Source: Mangrovibacter plantisponsor
Lineage (GTDB): Bacteria; Pseudomonadota; Gammaproteobacteria; Enterobacterales; Enterobacteriaceae
DNA: 64,000 bases
Assembly: GCF_003182475.1 (NCBI RefSeq)
Contig: NZ_QGTS01000022.1
Coordinates: 1-64,000 of the forward strand
Direction of reading: 5' to 3'
Of the stretch, positions 29,870 through 40,641 are shown one piece after another. Positions within the stretch are counted from its first letter, which is position 1, and the number at the start of each line of letters is the position of its first letter. Position numbers and translations under genes: made by a program. The notes under the pieces are model-generated. The model was not told the DNA's origin, ran no database searches, and saw nothing but the letters and a program-made list of their open reading frames with translations.

Positions 29870-30136
29870 AATTTTTCTCATCATACTATCCACAGCATTG
29901 AAGTGCTGCAGGGTGGTTTTTTTATTGCCTGGAAAAAAGTTGTGAACAAACTTATCCACAGGTTGATAAAAAAATCACTGCCCCGGTTTATTTCGGTTTT
30001 TTATGGCGTGAAATCATGTAACTTAATGATTTTTAAGTTATTTAAATATATTGATAAATGTTACCTGGATCACTTGACGATTTTTTTACTGTTGAATGAC
30101 AACCTGTTTTTTTTCTTATGAACAGGCTGTGGATAC
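29870..30136. promoter_or_regulatory. datA: datA-like DnaA-titrating locus
   Basis: AT-rich interval between the last tRNA-Gly and queG, where E. coli datA lies. Perfect DnaA box TTATCCACA at 29952-29960; one-mismatch boxes at 29886-29894 (CTATCCACA), 29941-29949 (reverse of TTGTTCACA) and 30128-30136 (reverse of GTATCCACA). An IHF-like site, AAATATATTGATA, is at 30044-30056. In E. coli datA binds many DnaA molecules and, with IHF, promotes DnaA-ATP hydrolysis, limiting re-initiation. E. coli has five boxes; I can point to four. Confidence 0.75.
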
Positions 30137-31276
30137 TTACGCATCCCGGGATAATCCTTTTTCAATGGCCCTGACCAGGCGTTGTTGTTGCGCTGAAGAA
30201 ACGGTCACACTCAATGCTTCCCGCTTCGCTAATTGTTGCGCAATCGCCCATTCAATATGCTCATCCAGAAGTGGGTGCTCACCTCTGCGTTGCTCCAGTG
30301 CATCAAGTACGGCACTTTCCCAGGGGGCATTCCCCAGAGCCACCGCTATGTTTCTCAGCCAGCGCAGATGCCCGATGCGCCGAATTGCCGAGCCTTCAGT
30401 CACTTTAAGGAAATGAGCTTCATCCCAGGCAAACAATGCCAGGAGTTCCGGTGTATGTAATGCTTTGCGGGGAGAAAAATCAGCTTCGTCAGTCAGTTGT
30501 GAAAAACGGTTCCATGGGCAAATCAACTGGCAATCATCACAGCCGTAAATGCGGTTACCCATCAGGGGGCGAAATTCCTCAGGAATAGCCCCTTCGAGCT
30601 CAATGGTGAGGTAGGATATACAGCGCCGGGCATCCACAGTATAAGGCGCGACAATCGCCTGGGTTGGGCACATAGTCATGCAGGCAACACAGCGCCCACA
30701 GCCTTCTTCAACCGGCTGGTCAACGGGCAGTGGGATATCCACCAGTAACTCACCAAGAAAAAAGAATGAGCCGGCTTCTTTGTTGAGGATAAGTGAGTGC
30801 TTACCTGTCCAGCCTAACCCGGCTTTTACAGCCAGAGGGCGTTCAAGAAGAGGCGCTGAATCTACGAAAGGTCTAAAATTCAGTTCAGTACAGTGTTCAC
30901 GAATGCGCTCGCCGAGTTGCTTCAGGCGCTGGCGTAGTAGCTTGTGGTAATCGCGCCCCAGTGCATAACGGCTGACATAACCAAGGCGTGGGTTCTTCAG
31001 CGTACTGGCAAAAGCGGCACCGGTGGGGAGATAATTCATGCGCACACTGATAACCCGCAATGTACCCGGCAATAATTCATGGGGGCGAGCGCGCATCATG
31101 CCATGGCGTGCCATCCACTCCATTTCTCCGTGATACTGTTTGTCGAGCCATGCCTGGAGCGCGGGTTCACTGGCGCTCAGGTCTGTATCGCAAATACCGA
31201 CCTGCTGGAACCCCAGTTCCTTGCCCCACTGTTTAATTTTTTGCGCTAATTCACCAAGAACGAAGGGCTGAGACAT
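30137..31276 (-). CDS. queG: Epoxyqueuosine reductase QueG
   Basis: 379 aa. Cobalamin- and iron-sulfur-dependent enzyme for the last step of queuosine synthesis in tRNA. Two [4Fe-4S] ligand sets are visible, CGRCVACMTMCP and CDDCQLICPWN, after the N-terminal cobalamin-binding part (FVDSAPLLERPLAVKAGLGW). The C-terminus has HEAT-like helices. The start codon shares 2 bases with that of nnr on the other strand. Confidence 0.97.
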   Translation of the reverse strand: MSQPFVLGELAQKIKQWGKELGFQQVGICDTDLSASEPALQAWLDKQYHGEMEWMARHGMMRARPHELLPGTLRVISVRMNYLPTGAAFASTLKNPRLGYVSRYALGRDYHKLLRQRLKQLGERIREHCTELNFRPFVDSAPLLERPLAVKAGLGWTGKHSLILNKEAGSFFFLGELLVDIPLPVDQPVEEGCGRCVACMTMCPTQAIVAPYTVDARRCISYLTIELEGAIPEEFRPLMGNRIYGCDDCQLICPWNRFSQLTDEADFSPRKALHTPELLALFAWDEAHFLKVTEGSAIRRIGHLRWLRNIAVALGNAPWESAVLDALEQRRGEHPLLDEHIEWAIAQQLAKREALSVTVSSAQQQRLVRAIEKGLSRDA

Positions 31277-32795
31277 GACGGACCATTACCTGAACAGAAA
31301 CTCTGCAAGTATACCACAGTCAGTCTGGTCCGCAGATTGGTTGCGTAAGGCGGAAGCCCGGGCTGCGGCCGCAACGGGTGTCACACTGTATGAACTGATG
31401 CAGCGGGCGGGGGAAGCCGCGTTTGCTGTCGCCCGCAGTACTTTTCCCGCAAGCCACCACTGGCTGGTGTTATGCGGCCACGGTAACAACGGCGGTGACG
31501 GCTATGTGGTTGCCCGTTGTGCGCAGGCTGCCGGTATTCAGGTTACTGTACTGGCAGTTGAGAGCGACAAACCCTTGCCGGATGAGGCGCAGGCCGCACG
31601 CAGCGCCTGGCTGGCGGCGGGTGGGCACATTTCCCCGGTTACCTCGGCCTTTCCGCAGCAGGTTGACCTGATTGTCGATGGGCTACTGGGAACCGGTATT
31701 CGCCAGGCTCCCAGAGAAAACCTTGCCGCGGTAATCGAGCAGGTGAACCAGCACCCGGCTCCGGTATTGGCTCTGGATGTGCCATCAGGCCTGGATGCCA
31801 ATACCGGCACCACGCCGGGGGCGGTAGTTTCAGCCAGCCATACAGTGACGTTTATCGCCCTGAAAACCGGCTTGTTGACCGGGAAAGCCCGCGATGTAGT
31901 GGGGCAACTGCATTACCATGCTCTGGGGCTGGAAGGCTGGCTGGCGGAGCAGGATGCGCCGGTGAAGCGTTTTGATCAGGGTGACCTGAAGCGCTGGTTG
32001 CATCCGCGCAGAGCGACATCCCATAAAGGGAACCATGGCCGCCTGGTGGTGATTGGCGGCGATACCGGTACTGCCGGGGCGATTCGCATGGCGGGTGAGG
32101 CGGCGCTGCGTGCCGGAGCCGGTTTGGTCAGGGTACTGACACGCCCGGAAAATGCCACTGCGTTATTGACCGCGCGCCCGGAATTGATGGTTCAGGCTCT
32201 GACGCCTGAATCGCTCGATGAGAGCCTGCGCTGGGCAGATGTCGTGGTGATTGGCCCGGGGCTGGGTCAGCAGGACTGGGGGCGTGATGCCTTTGAACGC
32301 GTAAAGCATTCGGCTAAACCGATGCTATGGGATGCGGATGCACTGAACCTTCTGGCAATAAATCCCATAACAGGTGACAATCGCGTGATGACGCCGCATC
32401 CTGGCGAAGCCGCGCGTTTGCTGGGATGCTCTGTTGCTGAAATCGAAAGTGATCGCTTACTTTCCGCGCGCCGTCTGGTTGAGCAATATGGCGGGTGTGT
32501 GGTGCTGAAAGGTGCGGGCACTGTTATCGCCACTGCCGGTCGCCAGGCTATTATTGACGTGGGCAATCCAGGCATGGCAAGTGGCGGTATGGGGGATGTG
32601 TTGTCTGGTATTATCGGGGCGTTATTAGCCCAGCATCTTCCGCTATTTGATGCTGCCTGCGCGGGCTGTGTGGCGCATGGTGCCGCTGCAGATAGTTTGG
32701 CGGCACGTTATGGCACACGCGGTATGCTGGCAATGGATCTATTGTCTGCACTGTATTCGTTTGTTAACCCTGAAATTGAATTGATGAAATCATGA
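31275..32795 (+). CDS. nnr: Bifunctional NAD(P)H-hydrate epimerase/dehydratase Nnr (YjeF)
   Basis: 506 aa. Repairs hydrated NAD(P)H. N-terminal epimerase domain (YjeF_N, with [17 protein letters not shown], residues about 55-75, and [12 protein letters not shown]) and C-terminal ADP-dependent dehydratase (ribokinase-like; [53 protein letters not shown]). Begins the nnr-tsaE-amiB-mutL-miaA-hfq-hflXKC superoperon and overlaps tsaE by 4 bases. Confidence 0.97.
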   Translation: MTDHYLNRNSASIPQSVWSADWLRKAEARAAAATGVTLYELMQRAGEAAFAVARSTFPASHHWLVLCGHGNNGGDGYVVARCAQAAGIQVTVLAVESDKPLPDEAQAARSAWLAAGGHISPVTSAFPQQVDLIVDGLLGTGIRQAPRENLAAVIEQVNQHPAPVLALDVPSGLDANTGTTPGAVVSASHTVTFIALKTGLLTGKARDVVGQLHYHALGLEGWLAEQDAPVKRFDQGDLKRWLHPRRATSHKGNHGRLVVIGGDTGTAGAIRMAGEAALRAGAGLVRVLTRPENATALLTARPELMVQALTPESLDESLRWADVVVIGPGLGQQDWGRDAFERVKHSAKPMLWDADALNLLAINPITGDNRVMTPHPGEAARLLGCSVAEIESDRLLSARRLVEQYGGCVVLKGAGTVIATAGRQAIIDVGNPGMASGGMGDVLSGIIGALLAQHLPLFDAACAGCVAHGAAADSLAARYGTRGMLAMDLLSALYSFVNPEIELMKS

Positions 32796-33253
32796 CAAAT
32801 TGTGTTATCCCACTGGCCGATGAACAGGCAACGATTCACCTTGGCGAACGTCTCGCAAAAGCCTGCCAGGGGGCGACGGTAATTTATTTATATGGTGATC
32901 TGGGTGCCGGTAAAACCACGTTCAGCCGGGGCTTCTTGCAGGCCCTGGGGCATAAGGGCAATGTGAAAAGCCCGACTTACACCCTGGTAGAACCTTATGA
33001 CCTTGGCGATATGATGGTGTATCACTTTGACCTGTACCGCCTGGCAGACCCGGAAGAACTCGAATTTATGGGCATTCGTGATTACTTTACCCGTGATGCG
33101 ATTTGCCTGGTTGAATGGCCGCAGCAAGGTACTGGTGTGTTACCCGAGCCTGATGTAGAACTGCATTTATCCTGGCAGGGAGAAGGTCGTGAAGCAGTAG
33201 TCACCCCTGTCTCTGAAGCAGGAACGGCTTTGGTGGCCCGTCTGGCTAATTAA
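32792..33253 (+). CDS. tsaE: tRNA threonylcarbamoyladenosine ATPase TsaE
   Basis: 153 aa, E. coli length. Acts with TsaB and TsaD in forming t6A37 of ANN-decoding tRNAs. Walker [15 protein letters not shown], the TYTLVEPYD switch, and CLVEWPQQG are seen. Overlaps nnr and is followed 13 bp later by amiB. Confidence 0.98.
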   Translation: MTNCVIPLADEQATIHLGERLAKACQGATVIYLYGDLGAGKTTFSRGFLQALGHKGNVKSPTYTLVEPYDLGDMMVYHFDLYRLADPEELEFMGIRDYFTRDAICLVEWPQQGTGVLPEPDVELHLSWQGEGREAVVTPVSEAGTALVARLAN

Positions 33254-33266
33254 CAAGGAAGATTGC

Positions 33267-34592
33267 ATGTCTGTTCGGGGAATCATGTGGCTGTTAGCCA
33301 CCATTGTGTTGGTGTTATGTTTGCCTGTCCGCGCGGCGACCGTTGCGGATATTCAGGTATCGAATGGCGCTGAACAGGCCAGAATTACGTTTTTGTTTAT
33401 GGGTGACCCGCAGTACCGGTTCTCCCAGTCCTCTCCCCGAACGGTGTTACTTGATATTCAACAAAGCGGTGTGATTCAGGGCCTGCCTCTGGTATTCAGT
33501 GGCGACAATCTGGTGCATCAAATTCGCTCCACTTCGTCTGGCGACCCACAAACACTGCGCCTGGCGGTAGATTTAACCGAAAAAGGGACGGTTCGCGCCA
33601 GCAAACAGGGCCGGGGCGCTCAGGTTGCTGTGGTCTTTACTATCGATGCCGTGAAACCACCGCCAGCGCCACCTGTAGCTGCAGCGCCAGTTGTTAAACC
33701 AACACCGTCAACCCGTACACCGGTTACAGCCAGCGTACCAGACAGTGGCCGCAACCCGTTTCACAGTGATGAACCGAAAGTCACTGGCGTGGTGAGCACT
33801 CGCACACCGCCTCAGCCAGTGAGAAGCCGCCCGTCTGCTGGTGGTAGCCAGGTGGTGGTAGCGATTGATGCAGGCCATGGCGGGCAGGATCCGGGGGCGA
33901 TTGGCGCAGGCGGCACTCGCGAGAAAAACGTCACGTTATCTGTTGCCCGAAAACTGCGTACCTTACTGAATAATGACCCGATGTTTAAAGGTGTGCTGAC
34001 TCGCGATGGCGACTACTTCATCTCGGTGATGGGGCGTTCGGAAGTGGCCCGTAAACAGAATGCCAACTTGCTGGTTTCCATTCATGCCGATGCCGCGCCA
34101 AACCGTGAGGCCACCGGCGCTTCCGTTTGGGTGCTGTCCAACCGCCGGGCAGACAGCGAAATGGCTGGCTGGCTGGAGCAACATGAAAAGCAGTCTGAGT
34201 TGCTGGGGGGCGCGGGAGATGTGCTGGCAAACCAGGCCGATCCCTACCTGAGCCAGGCTGTGCTGGATTTACAGTTTGGTCACTCACAGCGAGTTGGTTA
34301 TGATGTCGCCACTTATGTGATTCGCCAGTTAAATAACATTGGTGATTTGCACAAGCGCCATCCGGAGCATGCCAGCCTTGGCGTGCTGCGTTCTCCGGAT
34401 ATCCCGTCATTGTTGGTGGAAACCGGGTTTATCAGTAACAGCCGCGAAGAGCAGTTACTGGCGAGTGATGACTACCAGCAAAAAATTGCCAATGCGATTT
34501 ACCAGGGGCTGAGAAACTATTTCATTGCTAATCCGTTACAGGCATCACCCGGTGGTCAAACAAACGGTATGATTAGCCGCAATTCACAGTAA
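33267..34592 (+). CDS. amiB: N-acetylmuramoyl-L-alanine amidase AmiB
   Basis: 441 aa, periplasmic zinc amidase that splits septal peptidoglycan, activated by EnvC. Signal peptide ending VRAA, AMIN domain (about 25-130), Pro/Thr-rich linker, then the Amidase_3 domain with zinc ligands in [20 protein letters not shown] and SIHADAAPN, and catalytic Glu in VETGFISN. E. coli AmiB has 445 aa. Followed 9 bp later by mutL. Confidence 0.97.
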   Translation: MSVRGIMWLLATIVLVLCLPVRAATVADIQVSNGAEQARITFLFMGDPQYRFSQSSPRTVLLDIQQSGVIQGLPLVFSGDNLVHQIRSTSSGDPQTLRLAVDLTEKGTVRASKQGRGAQVAVVFTIDAVKPPPAPPVAAAPVVKPTPSTRTPVTASVPDSGRNPFHSDEPKVTGVVSTRTPPQPVRSRPSAGGSQVVVAIDAGHGGQDPGAIGAGGTREKNVTLSVARKLRTLLNNDPMFKGVLTRDGDYFISVMGRSEVARKQNANLLVSIHADAAPNREATGASVWVLSNRRADSEMAGWLEQHEKQSELLGGAGDVLANQADPYLSQAVLDLQFGHSQRVGYDVATYVIRQLNNIGDLHKRHPEHASLGVLRSPDIPSLLVETGFISNSREEQLLASDDYQQKIANAIYQGLRNYFIANPLQASPGGQTNGMISRNSQ

Positions 34593-34601
34593 GGAGAGGC
34601 C

Positions 34602-36611
34602 ATGCCGATTCAGGTACTACCACCACAACTGGCAAACCAGATAGCCGCTGGCGAGGTGGTTGAGCGCCCGGCATCGGTCGTGAAAGAGCTGGTTGAAAAT
34701 AGCCTGGATGCGGGTGCAACGCGTATTGATATTGATATTGAACGCGGTGGCGCAAAGTTGATTCGCATACGTGATAACGGTAGCGGCATTGGCAAAGATG
34801 AGCTGGCGCTGGCTTTATCGCGCCATGCAACCAGTAAAATAGCCTCGCTGGACGACCTGGAAGCCATCATGAGCCTTGGCTTTCGTGGTGAAGCGCTTGC
34901 CAGTATCAGCTCCGTTTCCCGGTTAACCCTGACTTCCCGTACAGCAGACCAGCAGGAAGCCTGGCAGGCTTATGCGGAAGGGCGCGAGATGGCAGTCACA
35001 GTCAAACCCGCAGCTCACCCTCAGGGCACCACGCTGGAAGTGCTGGATTTGTTTTATAACACCCCGGCACGGCGCAAGTTTATGCGCACAGAAAAAACCG
35101 AATTTGCTCATATTGATGAAATCATTCGCCGTATCGCGCTGGCCCGCTTTGATGTCACCATTAATTTGTCCCATAACGGCAAAATGGTTCGCCAGTACCG
35201 GGCGGTGAAAGAGGGCTCACAAGAAGAGCGCCGCCTGGGCGCCATTTGTGGCACTGCATTTATGGAACACGCGCTGGCGATTGAATGGCAGCACGGTGAT
35301 TTAGGGCTGAAGGGCTGGGTGGTGGCACCAGACAGCCACCACCCGGCAAATGCTGATATTCAGTACAGCTACGTTAATGGCCGAATGATGCGTGATAAAT
35401 TGATTAATCATGCCATTCGCCAGGCCTGCGAAGACCGCCTGGGGCAGGACCAGTTACCGGCTTATGTCCTGTATCTCACCGTTGACCCACATCAGGTAGA
35501 TGTAAATGTTCACCCGGCGAAACATGAAGTGCGCTTTCACCAGTCGCGGCTGGTACATGATTTTATTTATCAGGGCGTATTGAGTGTCTTCCAGCAATAT
35601 CAGGAAAACCCATTAGGGTTAAACGGCGCGCTTGCAGATGCCCCTGCGGCCAGTGCATGGCAGCCGGAGAACCGCACCGCCGCCGGGGAAAATCAGTTTA
35701 CCCGCAGCCCTTCGGCCCCGGAAAACCGGGCAGCTTCGCTGCACGAACCCCCTGATAAACATTACACCGCACCGCAATTCAGTGAACGCCCGTCCGGGGG
35801 AACATCTTCTGCGCGTTTATCCGGTGCTGAGCACTATTCCGGCGGAGCTGGGTCTTCCGGCGGCAGGTCTGCTTCGGATACTGGCCATTCTGGTTCTGGC
35901 GGGCAGGCCGCGCACAATAGCTGGCCTAATGCTGTGCCGGGCTACCAGAAAAAACAAGGTGCGTTATACCAAAAACTGCTGGAGACGCCACAGGCGCTTG
36001 CGGCAACTGAACAACCCGCTGAGGCAGCGGCCGGGGACCACATATTGTCTGCTCGTGAGCAAAGCCTGGGGCGTGCACTGGCAGTGGTCGCCCCGGATAT
36101 GGTGCTGCTTGAGCGGCGCTCAGGTATCTGCCTGATGGCATTGCCTGTCGCACAGCGCTGGTTACGGCGTGCGCAGCTTATGCCGGGGCAGGAAAAAGCC
36201 TGCGCACAACCCTTGTTGATACCGGTACGGCTGAAACTGGATGCCGGGGAACGGGCAACCCTGAAACAGCAGCAAGAAACACTACAAAATTTAGGGATAA
36301 TCTTAGATATTGACGCGCAATTTGTGACTGTGCGCGCAGTGCCTTTACCCTTGAGGCAACAAAATTTACAAAACTTGATTCCTGACCTGATAGGCTACCT
36401 GGCCGGACAAAAAGAATGTGATGCAGCGCAAATTGCGCACTGGCTGGCAGGAAAGCTGGAAAGTGAACCCCATGAGTGGTCCCTTTCTCAGGCGATTACT
36501 CTCCTGACAGAACTGGAGCGCCTTTGCCCACAGTTGGTAATGTCCCCGCCAGGTGGTCTGTTGCAACCTATTGATTTGAAACCGGCGATAAGCGCTCTGA
36601 AACATGACTGA
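34602..36611 (+). CDS. mutL: DNA mismatch repair protein MutL
   Basis: 669 aa, about 50 longer than E. coli MutL (615). GHKL ATPase N-terminal domain with [31 protein letters not shown] and [14 protein letters not shown]-terminal dimerisation domain from about residue 480. The extra length is in the Ser/Gly/Pro-rich linker (about 345-475). No endonuclease DQHAxxExxxxE motif, as expected for a Dam/MutH-type system. Overlaps miaA by 8 bases. Confidence 0.98.
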   Translation: MPIQVLPPQLANQIAAGEVVERPASVVKELVENSLDAGATRIDIDIERGGAKLIRIRDNGSGIGKDELALALSRHATSKIASLDDLEAIMSLGFRGEALASISSVSRLTLTSRTADQQEAWQAYAEGREMAVTVKPAAHPQGTTLEVLDLFYNTPARRKFMRTEKTEFAHIDEIIRRIALARFDVTINLSHNGKMVRQYRAVKEGSQEERRLGAICGTAFMEHALAIEWQHGDLGLKGWVVAPDSHHPANADIQYSYVNGRMMRDKLINHAIRQACEDRLGQDQLPAYVLYLTVDPHQVDVNVHPAKHEVRFHQSRLVHDFIYQGVLSVFQQYQENPLGLNGALADAPAASAWQPENRTAAGENQFTRSPSAPENRAASLHEPPDKHYTAPQFSERPSGGTSSARLSGAEHYSGGAGSSGGRSASDTGHSGSGGQAAHNSWPNAVPGYQKKQGALYQKLLETPQALAATEQPAEAAAGDHILSAREQSLGRALAVVAPDMVLLERRSGICLMALPVAQRWLRRAQLMPGQEKACAQPLLIPVRLKLDAGERATLKQQQETLQNLGIILDIDAQFVTVRAVPLPLRQQNLQNLIPDLIGYLAGQKECDAAQIAHWLAGKLESEPHEWSLSQAITLLTELERLCPQLVMSPPGGLLQPIDLKPAISALKHD

Positions 36612-37554
36612 AGTGAGTAAGCAAAACCTGCCAAAGGCAATTTTTTTGATGGGGCCAACCGCCTCCGGTAAAACCGCACTGGCAATCACATTACGGCGTT
36701 TTTTACCCGTAGAGTTGATTAGTGTTGACTCTGCCCTGATATATAAGGGAATGGATGTCGGTACGGCAAAACCGGATGCTCAAGAACTGGCACAGGCACC
36801 TCACCGGTTGTTGGATATTCGGGATCCTTCTGAGGCGTATTCCGCAGCAGATTTTCGCCGCGATGCTTTGGCTGAAATGGAATCCATCACCGCTTCCGGG
36901 AAAATTCCGTTGTTGGTTGGTGGAACTATGCTTTATTTCAAAGCATTACTGGAAGGGCTGTCACCTTTGCCTTCCGCTGATGCGGCAATAAGAGCACAGA
37001 TTGAGCAGCAAGCACAGGCACAAGGATGGGATGCTTTACACAGGCAATTACAGGCAATAGATCCTGTTTCTTCCGGGCGTATTCATCCGAATGATCCTCA
37101 AAGACTTTCCCGGGCACTGGAAGTTTTTTTTATTTCGGGTAAAACTTTAACTGAGTTGACGCAAACGTCAGGGGAAGCTCTGCCTTATCAGGTGCATCAG
37201 TTCGCCATCGCCCCGGCGAGCCGTGAACTGCTCCATCAGCGTATTGAGCAGCGGTTTCATCAGATGTTGGCTTCGGGATTTGAAGCAGAAGTGCGGGCGC
37301 TTTTTGCCCGCGGCGATTTGCATACGGACATGCCTTCCATTCGTTGTGTGGGGTATCGCCAGATGTGGTCTTATCTGGCGGGGGAGTACACCAGGGACGA
37401 AATGGTTTATCGCGGTATTTGCGCCACGAGGCAGTTGGCCAAGCGTCAAATGACCTGGTTGCGGGGGTGGGAAGGTGTTCACTGGCTTGACAGTGATAAC
37501 CCTGAACAAGCCTGCAATGAAGTATTACAGGTAGTTGGTGCGAAGGCTGACTGA
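36604..37554 (+). CDS. miaA: tRNA dimethylallyltransferase MiaA
   Basis: 316 aa, E. coli length. Adds the dimethylallyl group to A37 of UNN-reading tRNAs, first step to ms2i6A. P-loop [12 protein letters not shown], the [16 protein letters not shown] motif and the insertion with [11 protein letters not shown] are visible. Starts inside the end of mutL. In E. coli promoters for hfq, including a heat-shock one, lie within miaA. Confidence 0.98.
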   Translation: MTEVSKQNLPKAIFLMGPTASGKTALAITLRRFLPVELISVDSALIYKGMDVGTAKPDAQELAQAPHRLLDIRDPSEAYSAADFRRDALAEMESITASGKIPLLVGGTMLYFKALLEGLSPLPSADAAIRAQIEQQAQAQGWDALHRQLQAIDPVSSGRIHPNDPQRLSRALEVFFISGKTLTELTQTSGEALPYQVHQFAIAPASRELLHQRIEQRFHQMLASGFEAEVRALFARGDLHTDMPSIRCVGYRQMWSYLAGEYTRDEMVYRGICATRQLAKRQMTWLRGWEGVHWLDSDNPEQACNEVLQVVGAKAD

Positions 37555-37653
37555 ATGTGTACAATTGAACCGCATCGTGCGCGAGATTTTACGTCTTTTT
37601 ATGAGCCTGAGGGTTCTTTAGTACAAACAACAAGCATATAAGGAAAAGATAGA

Positions 37654-37962
37654 ATGGCTAAGGGGCAATCTTTGCAAGATCCGTTTCTGAACGCATTGCG
37701 TCGGGAACGTGTTCCAGTTTCTATTTATTTGGTGAATGGTATTAAGCTGCAAGGTCAGATTGAGTCTTTTGACCAGTTTGTGATTCTGTTGAAAAACACA
37801 GTCAGCCAAATGGTTTATAAGCACGCGATTTCTACTGTTGTTCCGTCCCGCCCTGTTTCTCATCACAACAATCCGGGCGCTACGGGTAGCAATAGTAATT
37901 TCCATCACGGTGGTAATGCGCAAGGCGCAGGATCACAACAGGACAGCGACAGCGCTGAATAA
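37654..37962 (+). CDS. hfq: RNA chaperone Hfq
   Basis: 102 aa, as in E. coli. Hexameric Sm-like protein pairing small RNAs with mRNAs. N-terminal [20 protein letters not shown], Sm1 core with [17 protein letters not shown] and Sm2 with YKHAIS; the disordered His/Asn/Gly-rich C-terminus ends in acidic DSDSAE. AAGGAAAAG precedes the start. Confidence 0.99.
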   Translation: MAKGQSLQDPFLNALRRERVPVSIYLVNGIKLQGQIESFDQFVILLKNTVSQMVYKHAISTVVPSRPVSHHNNPGATGSNSNFHHGGNAQGAGSQQDSDSAE

Positions 37963-38036
37963 GTTGCTGGCTGTTAATCCACGCCGGGGAACCAGGTTAT
38001 CTGTGTTCCCCGCTGGTATTTTGAGAGGTTTTACGC

Positions 38037-39317
38037 TTGTTTGACCGTTATGACGCCGGTGAGCAGGCGGTACTGGTACACATCTATTTTTCGCAAGACA
38101 AAGACATGGAAGATCTCCAGGAGTTTGAATCTCTGGTTTCTTCCGCTGGTGTCGACGCTTTGCAGGTGATTACTGGTACCCGTAAGGCGCCGCACCCGAA
38201 GTACTTTGTTGGTGAAGGTAAGGCCGAAGAGATTGCTGATGCAGTGAAAGCCACTGGGGCATCAGTTGTTCTTTTCGACCATGCATTAAGCCCTGCTCAG
38301 GAACGTAATCTTGAGCGTTTATGCGAATGTCGGGTTATCGACAGGACCGGACTCATTCTGGATATATTTGCCCAGCGGGCGCGTACACATGAAGGGAAAT
38401 TGCAGGTGGAACTGGCGCAGTTGCGTCACCTTGCTACCCGTCTGGTACGTGGCTGGACCCACCTTGAACGCCAAAAAGGGGGGATAGGCCTGCGTGGCCC
38501 GGGTGAAACGCAGCTGGAAACGGACCGCCGTTTGTTGCGTAACCGCATATCCCAAATTTTATCGCGCCTTGAACGTGTTGAGAAACAACGTGAACAAGGC
38601 CGGCGGGCACGAACCCGTGCGGATGTTCCCACCGTTTCGCTGGTGGGGTATACCAACGCCGGGAAATCCACACTATTCAACAGCCTGACGACTGCGGAAG
38701 TTTATGCAGCCGATCAGCTCTTCGCAACACTCGATCCTACCTTGCGCCGTATTGATGTGGCGGATGTGGGTGAAACTGTGCTGGCGGATACCGTTGGGTT
38801 TATTCGTCATTTACCGCATGACCTGGTGGCGGCGTTTAAAGCCACATTGCAGGAAACGCGCCAGGCAACACTGTTACTGCATGTTATTGATGCATCAGAT
38901 GTCAGGGTGCAGGAGAACATCGATGCCGTAAATGCGGTACTTGATGAAATTGATGCACTGGAAATCCCTACGCTGCTGGTGATGAACAAAATCGACTGCC
39001 TGGACGGTTTTGCGCCACGTATCGACAGGGATGAAAATAATGTACCAGTTCGTGTCTGGCTTTCTGCGCAGACAGGAGAAGGTATACCACTGCTTTTCCA
39101 GGCTTTAACGGAACGTTTATCCGGGGAGATTGCGTTGCATACGTTACGTTTACCTCCTCAGGCCGGGCGTTTGAGAAGCCGGTTTTATCAGCTTCAGGCG
39201 ATAGAAAAAGAGTGGATGGAGGACGATGGCAGCATGGGCCTGCAGGTGCGTTTGCCTGTGGTTGACTGGCGTCGCCTTTGTAAACAAGAACCTGCGTTGG
39301 TGGATTACATCACCTGA
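38037..39317 (+). CDS. hflX: Ribosome-dissociating GTPase HflX
   Basis: 426 aa from a TTG start at 38037 with GAGAGG eight bases before; E. coli hflX also begins with TTG. Splits ribosomes stalled by heat or antibiotics. N-terminal HflX domain, GxGETQLE-type linker [13 protein letters not shown], then GTPase G1 [13 protein letters not shown]3 [14 protein letters not shown] and G4 NKID. 68 bp before hflK. Confidence 0.97.
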   Translation: MFDRYDAGEQAVLVHIYFSQDKDMEDLQEFESLVSSAGVDALQVITGTRKAPHPKYFVGEGKAEEIADAVKATGASVVLFDHALSPAQERNLERLCECRVIDRTGLILDIFAQRARTHEGKLQVELAQLRHLATRLVRGWTHLERQKGGIGLRGPGETQLETDRRLLRNRISQILSRLERVEKQREQGRRARTRADVPTVSLVGYTNAGKSTLFNSLTTAEVYAADQLFATLDPTLRRIDVADVGETVLADTVGFIRHLPHDLVAAFKATLQETRQATLLLHVIDASDVRVQENIDAVNAVLDEIDALEIPTLLVMNKIDCLDGFAPRIDRDENNVPVRVWLSAQTGEGIPLLFQALTERLSGEIALHTLRLPPQAGRLRSRFYQLQAIEKEWMEDDGSMGLQVRLPVVDWRRLCKQEPALVDYIT

Positions 39318-39385
39318 TGCAGGTATGCCCTGAAGACACTTCCCCTGCGGGGGATATCACCGCATAACAAGTATGGAGCATAAAC

Positions 39386-40639
39386 ATGGCGTGGAATCAG
39401 CCCGGTAATAACGGACAGGACCGCGACCCGTGGGGCAGCAGCAATAATCAAGGCGGCAACTCTGGGGGAAGCAAAGGAGGGCGGGATCAGGGGCCACCTG
39501 ATCTGGATGATATCTTCCGTAAACTGAGTAAAAAGCTCGGTGGGTTTGGCGGCGGTAGTGGCTCAGGCAATAATACACCGCAAGGTTCGCGTAGCCCTGT
39601 GGGCGGGCGCATCGTTGGTATTGTTGTCGCAGCTGCCGTGATAATTTGGGCCGCCAGCGGTTTCTATACCATCAAAGAAGCGGAACGTGGGGTTGTTACC
39701 CGCTTCGGGAAATTCAGCCATCTGGTGGAGCCGGGCCTGAACTGGAAGCCGACTTTCATTGATGAAGTCCGGCCGGTTAACGTGGAATCAGTACGCGAGC
39801 TGGCAGCGTCCGGCATCATGCTGACAGCCGATGAAAACGTCGTGCGCGTAGAAATGAACGTGCAGTACCGGGTAACCGACCCTGAAAAATATTTGTTCAG
39901 TGTGACCAGCCCGGATGACAGCCTGCGCCAGGCGACAGATAGCGCACTGCGCGGTGTTATCGGCAAATACACGATGGATAAAATTCTGACAGAAGGCCGT
40001 ACACTGATTCGTGCCGATACCCAGCGCGAACTGGAAGAAACCATCAGGCCTTATAACATGGGGATTACGCTGCTGGATGTGAACTTCCAGACGGCGCGTC
40101 CGCCAGAAGAAGTAAAAGCCGCGTTTGATGATGCGATTGCCGCGCGTGAGAACGAACAGCAATACATTCGTGAAGCAGAAGCTTATGCGAATGAAGTTCA
40201 GCCGCGAGCGAATGGTCAGGCACAGCGTATTCTGGAAGAAGCCCGTGCTTATAAAGCGCAGACAGTTCTGGAAGCGCAGGGTGAAGTAGCTCGCTTTGCA
40301 GAATTGCTGCCGCAATACAAAGCCGCCCCGGAAATTACCCGCGAGCGTTTGTATATCGAAACCATGGAAAAAGTGCTGAGCCACACACGCAAAGTACTGG
40401 TAAACGATAATGGCAATAAACTGATGGTGTTGCCGCTTGACCAATTGATGAAGGGGGCATCCTCTTCTGATGCAAAGCCGGAAAGCAGCAGTAGCACCAG
40501 TCAATTGTTACATCTTCCGCCTGTTTCTGGCTCCGGCGGCAGTGCTGCCAGCAAATCGTCATCCAGCCAGGGCGATATCATGGACCAGCGCCGTGCGGAT
40601 GCGCAGCGTAACGACTACCAGCGCCGTGGAGGGGAGTAA
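39386..40639 (+). CDS. hflK: FtsH modulator HflK (SPFH-domain membrane protein)
   Basis: 417 aa, E. coli 419. Cytoplasmic Gly/Asn-rich N-tail, one transmembrane helix (about 77-97), and a periplasmic prohibitin/SPFH domain. With HflC it cages the FtsH protease. Recognisable: ERGVVTRFGKF, EENVVRVEMNVQYRV-type strand (ENVVRVEMNVQYRV) and long Glu/Ala-rich helix with REAEAYANEV. The gap to hflC is 2 bp. Confidence 0.97.
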   Translation: MAWNQPGNNGQDRDPWGSSNNQGGNSGGSKGGRDQGPPDLDDIFRKLSKKLGGFGGGSGSGNNTPQGSRSPVGGRIVGIVVAAAVIIWAASGFYTIKEAERGVVTRFGKFSHLVEPGLNWKPTFIDEVRPVNVESVRELAASGIMLTADENVVRVEMNVQYRVTDPEKYLFSVTSPDDSLRQATDSALRGVIGKYTMDKILTEGRTLIRADTQRELEETIRPYNMGITLLDVNFQTARPPEEVKAAFDDAIAARENEQQYIREAEAYANEVQPRANGQAQRILEEARAYKAQTVLEAQGEVARFAELLPQYKAAPEITRERLYIETMEKVLSHTRKVLVNDNGNKLMVLPLDQLMKGASSSDAKPESSSSTSQLLHLPPVSGSGGSAASKSSSSQGDIMDQRRADAQRNDYQRRGGE

Positions 40640-40641
40640 CA

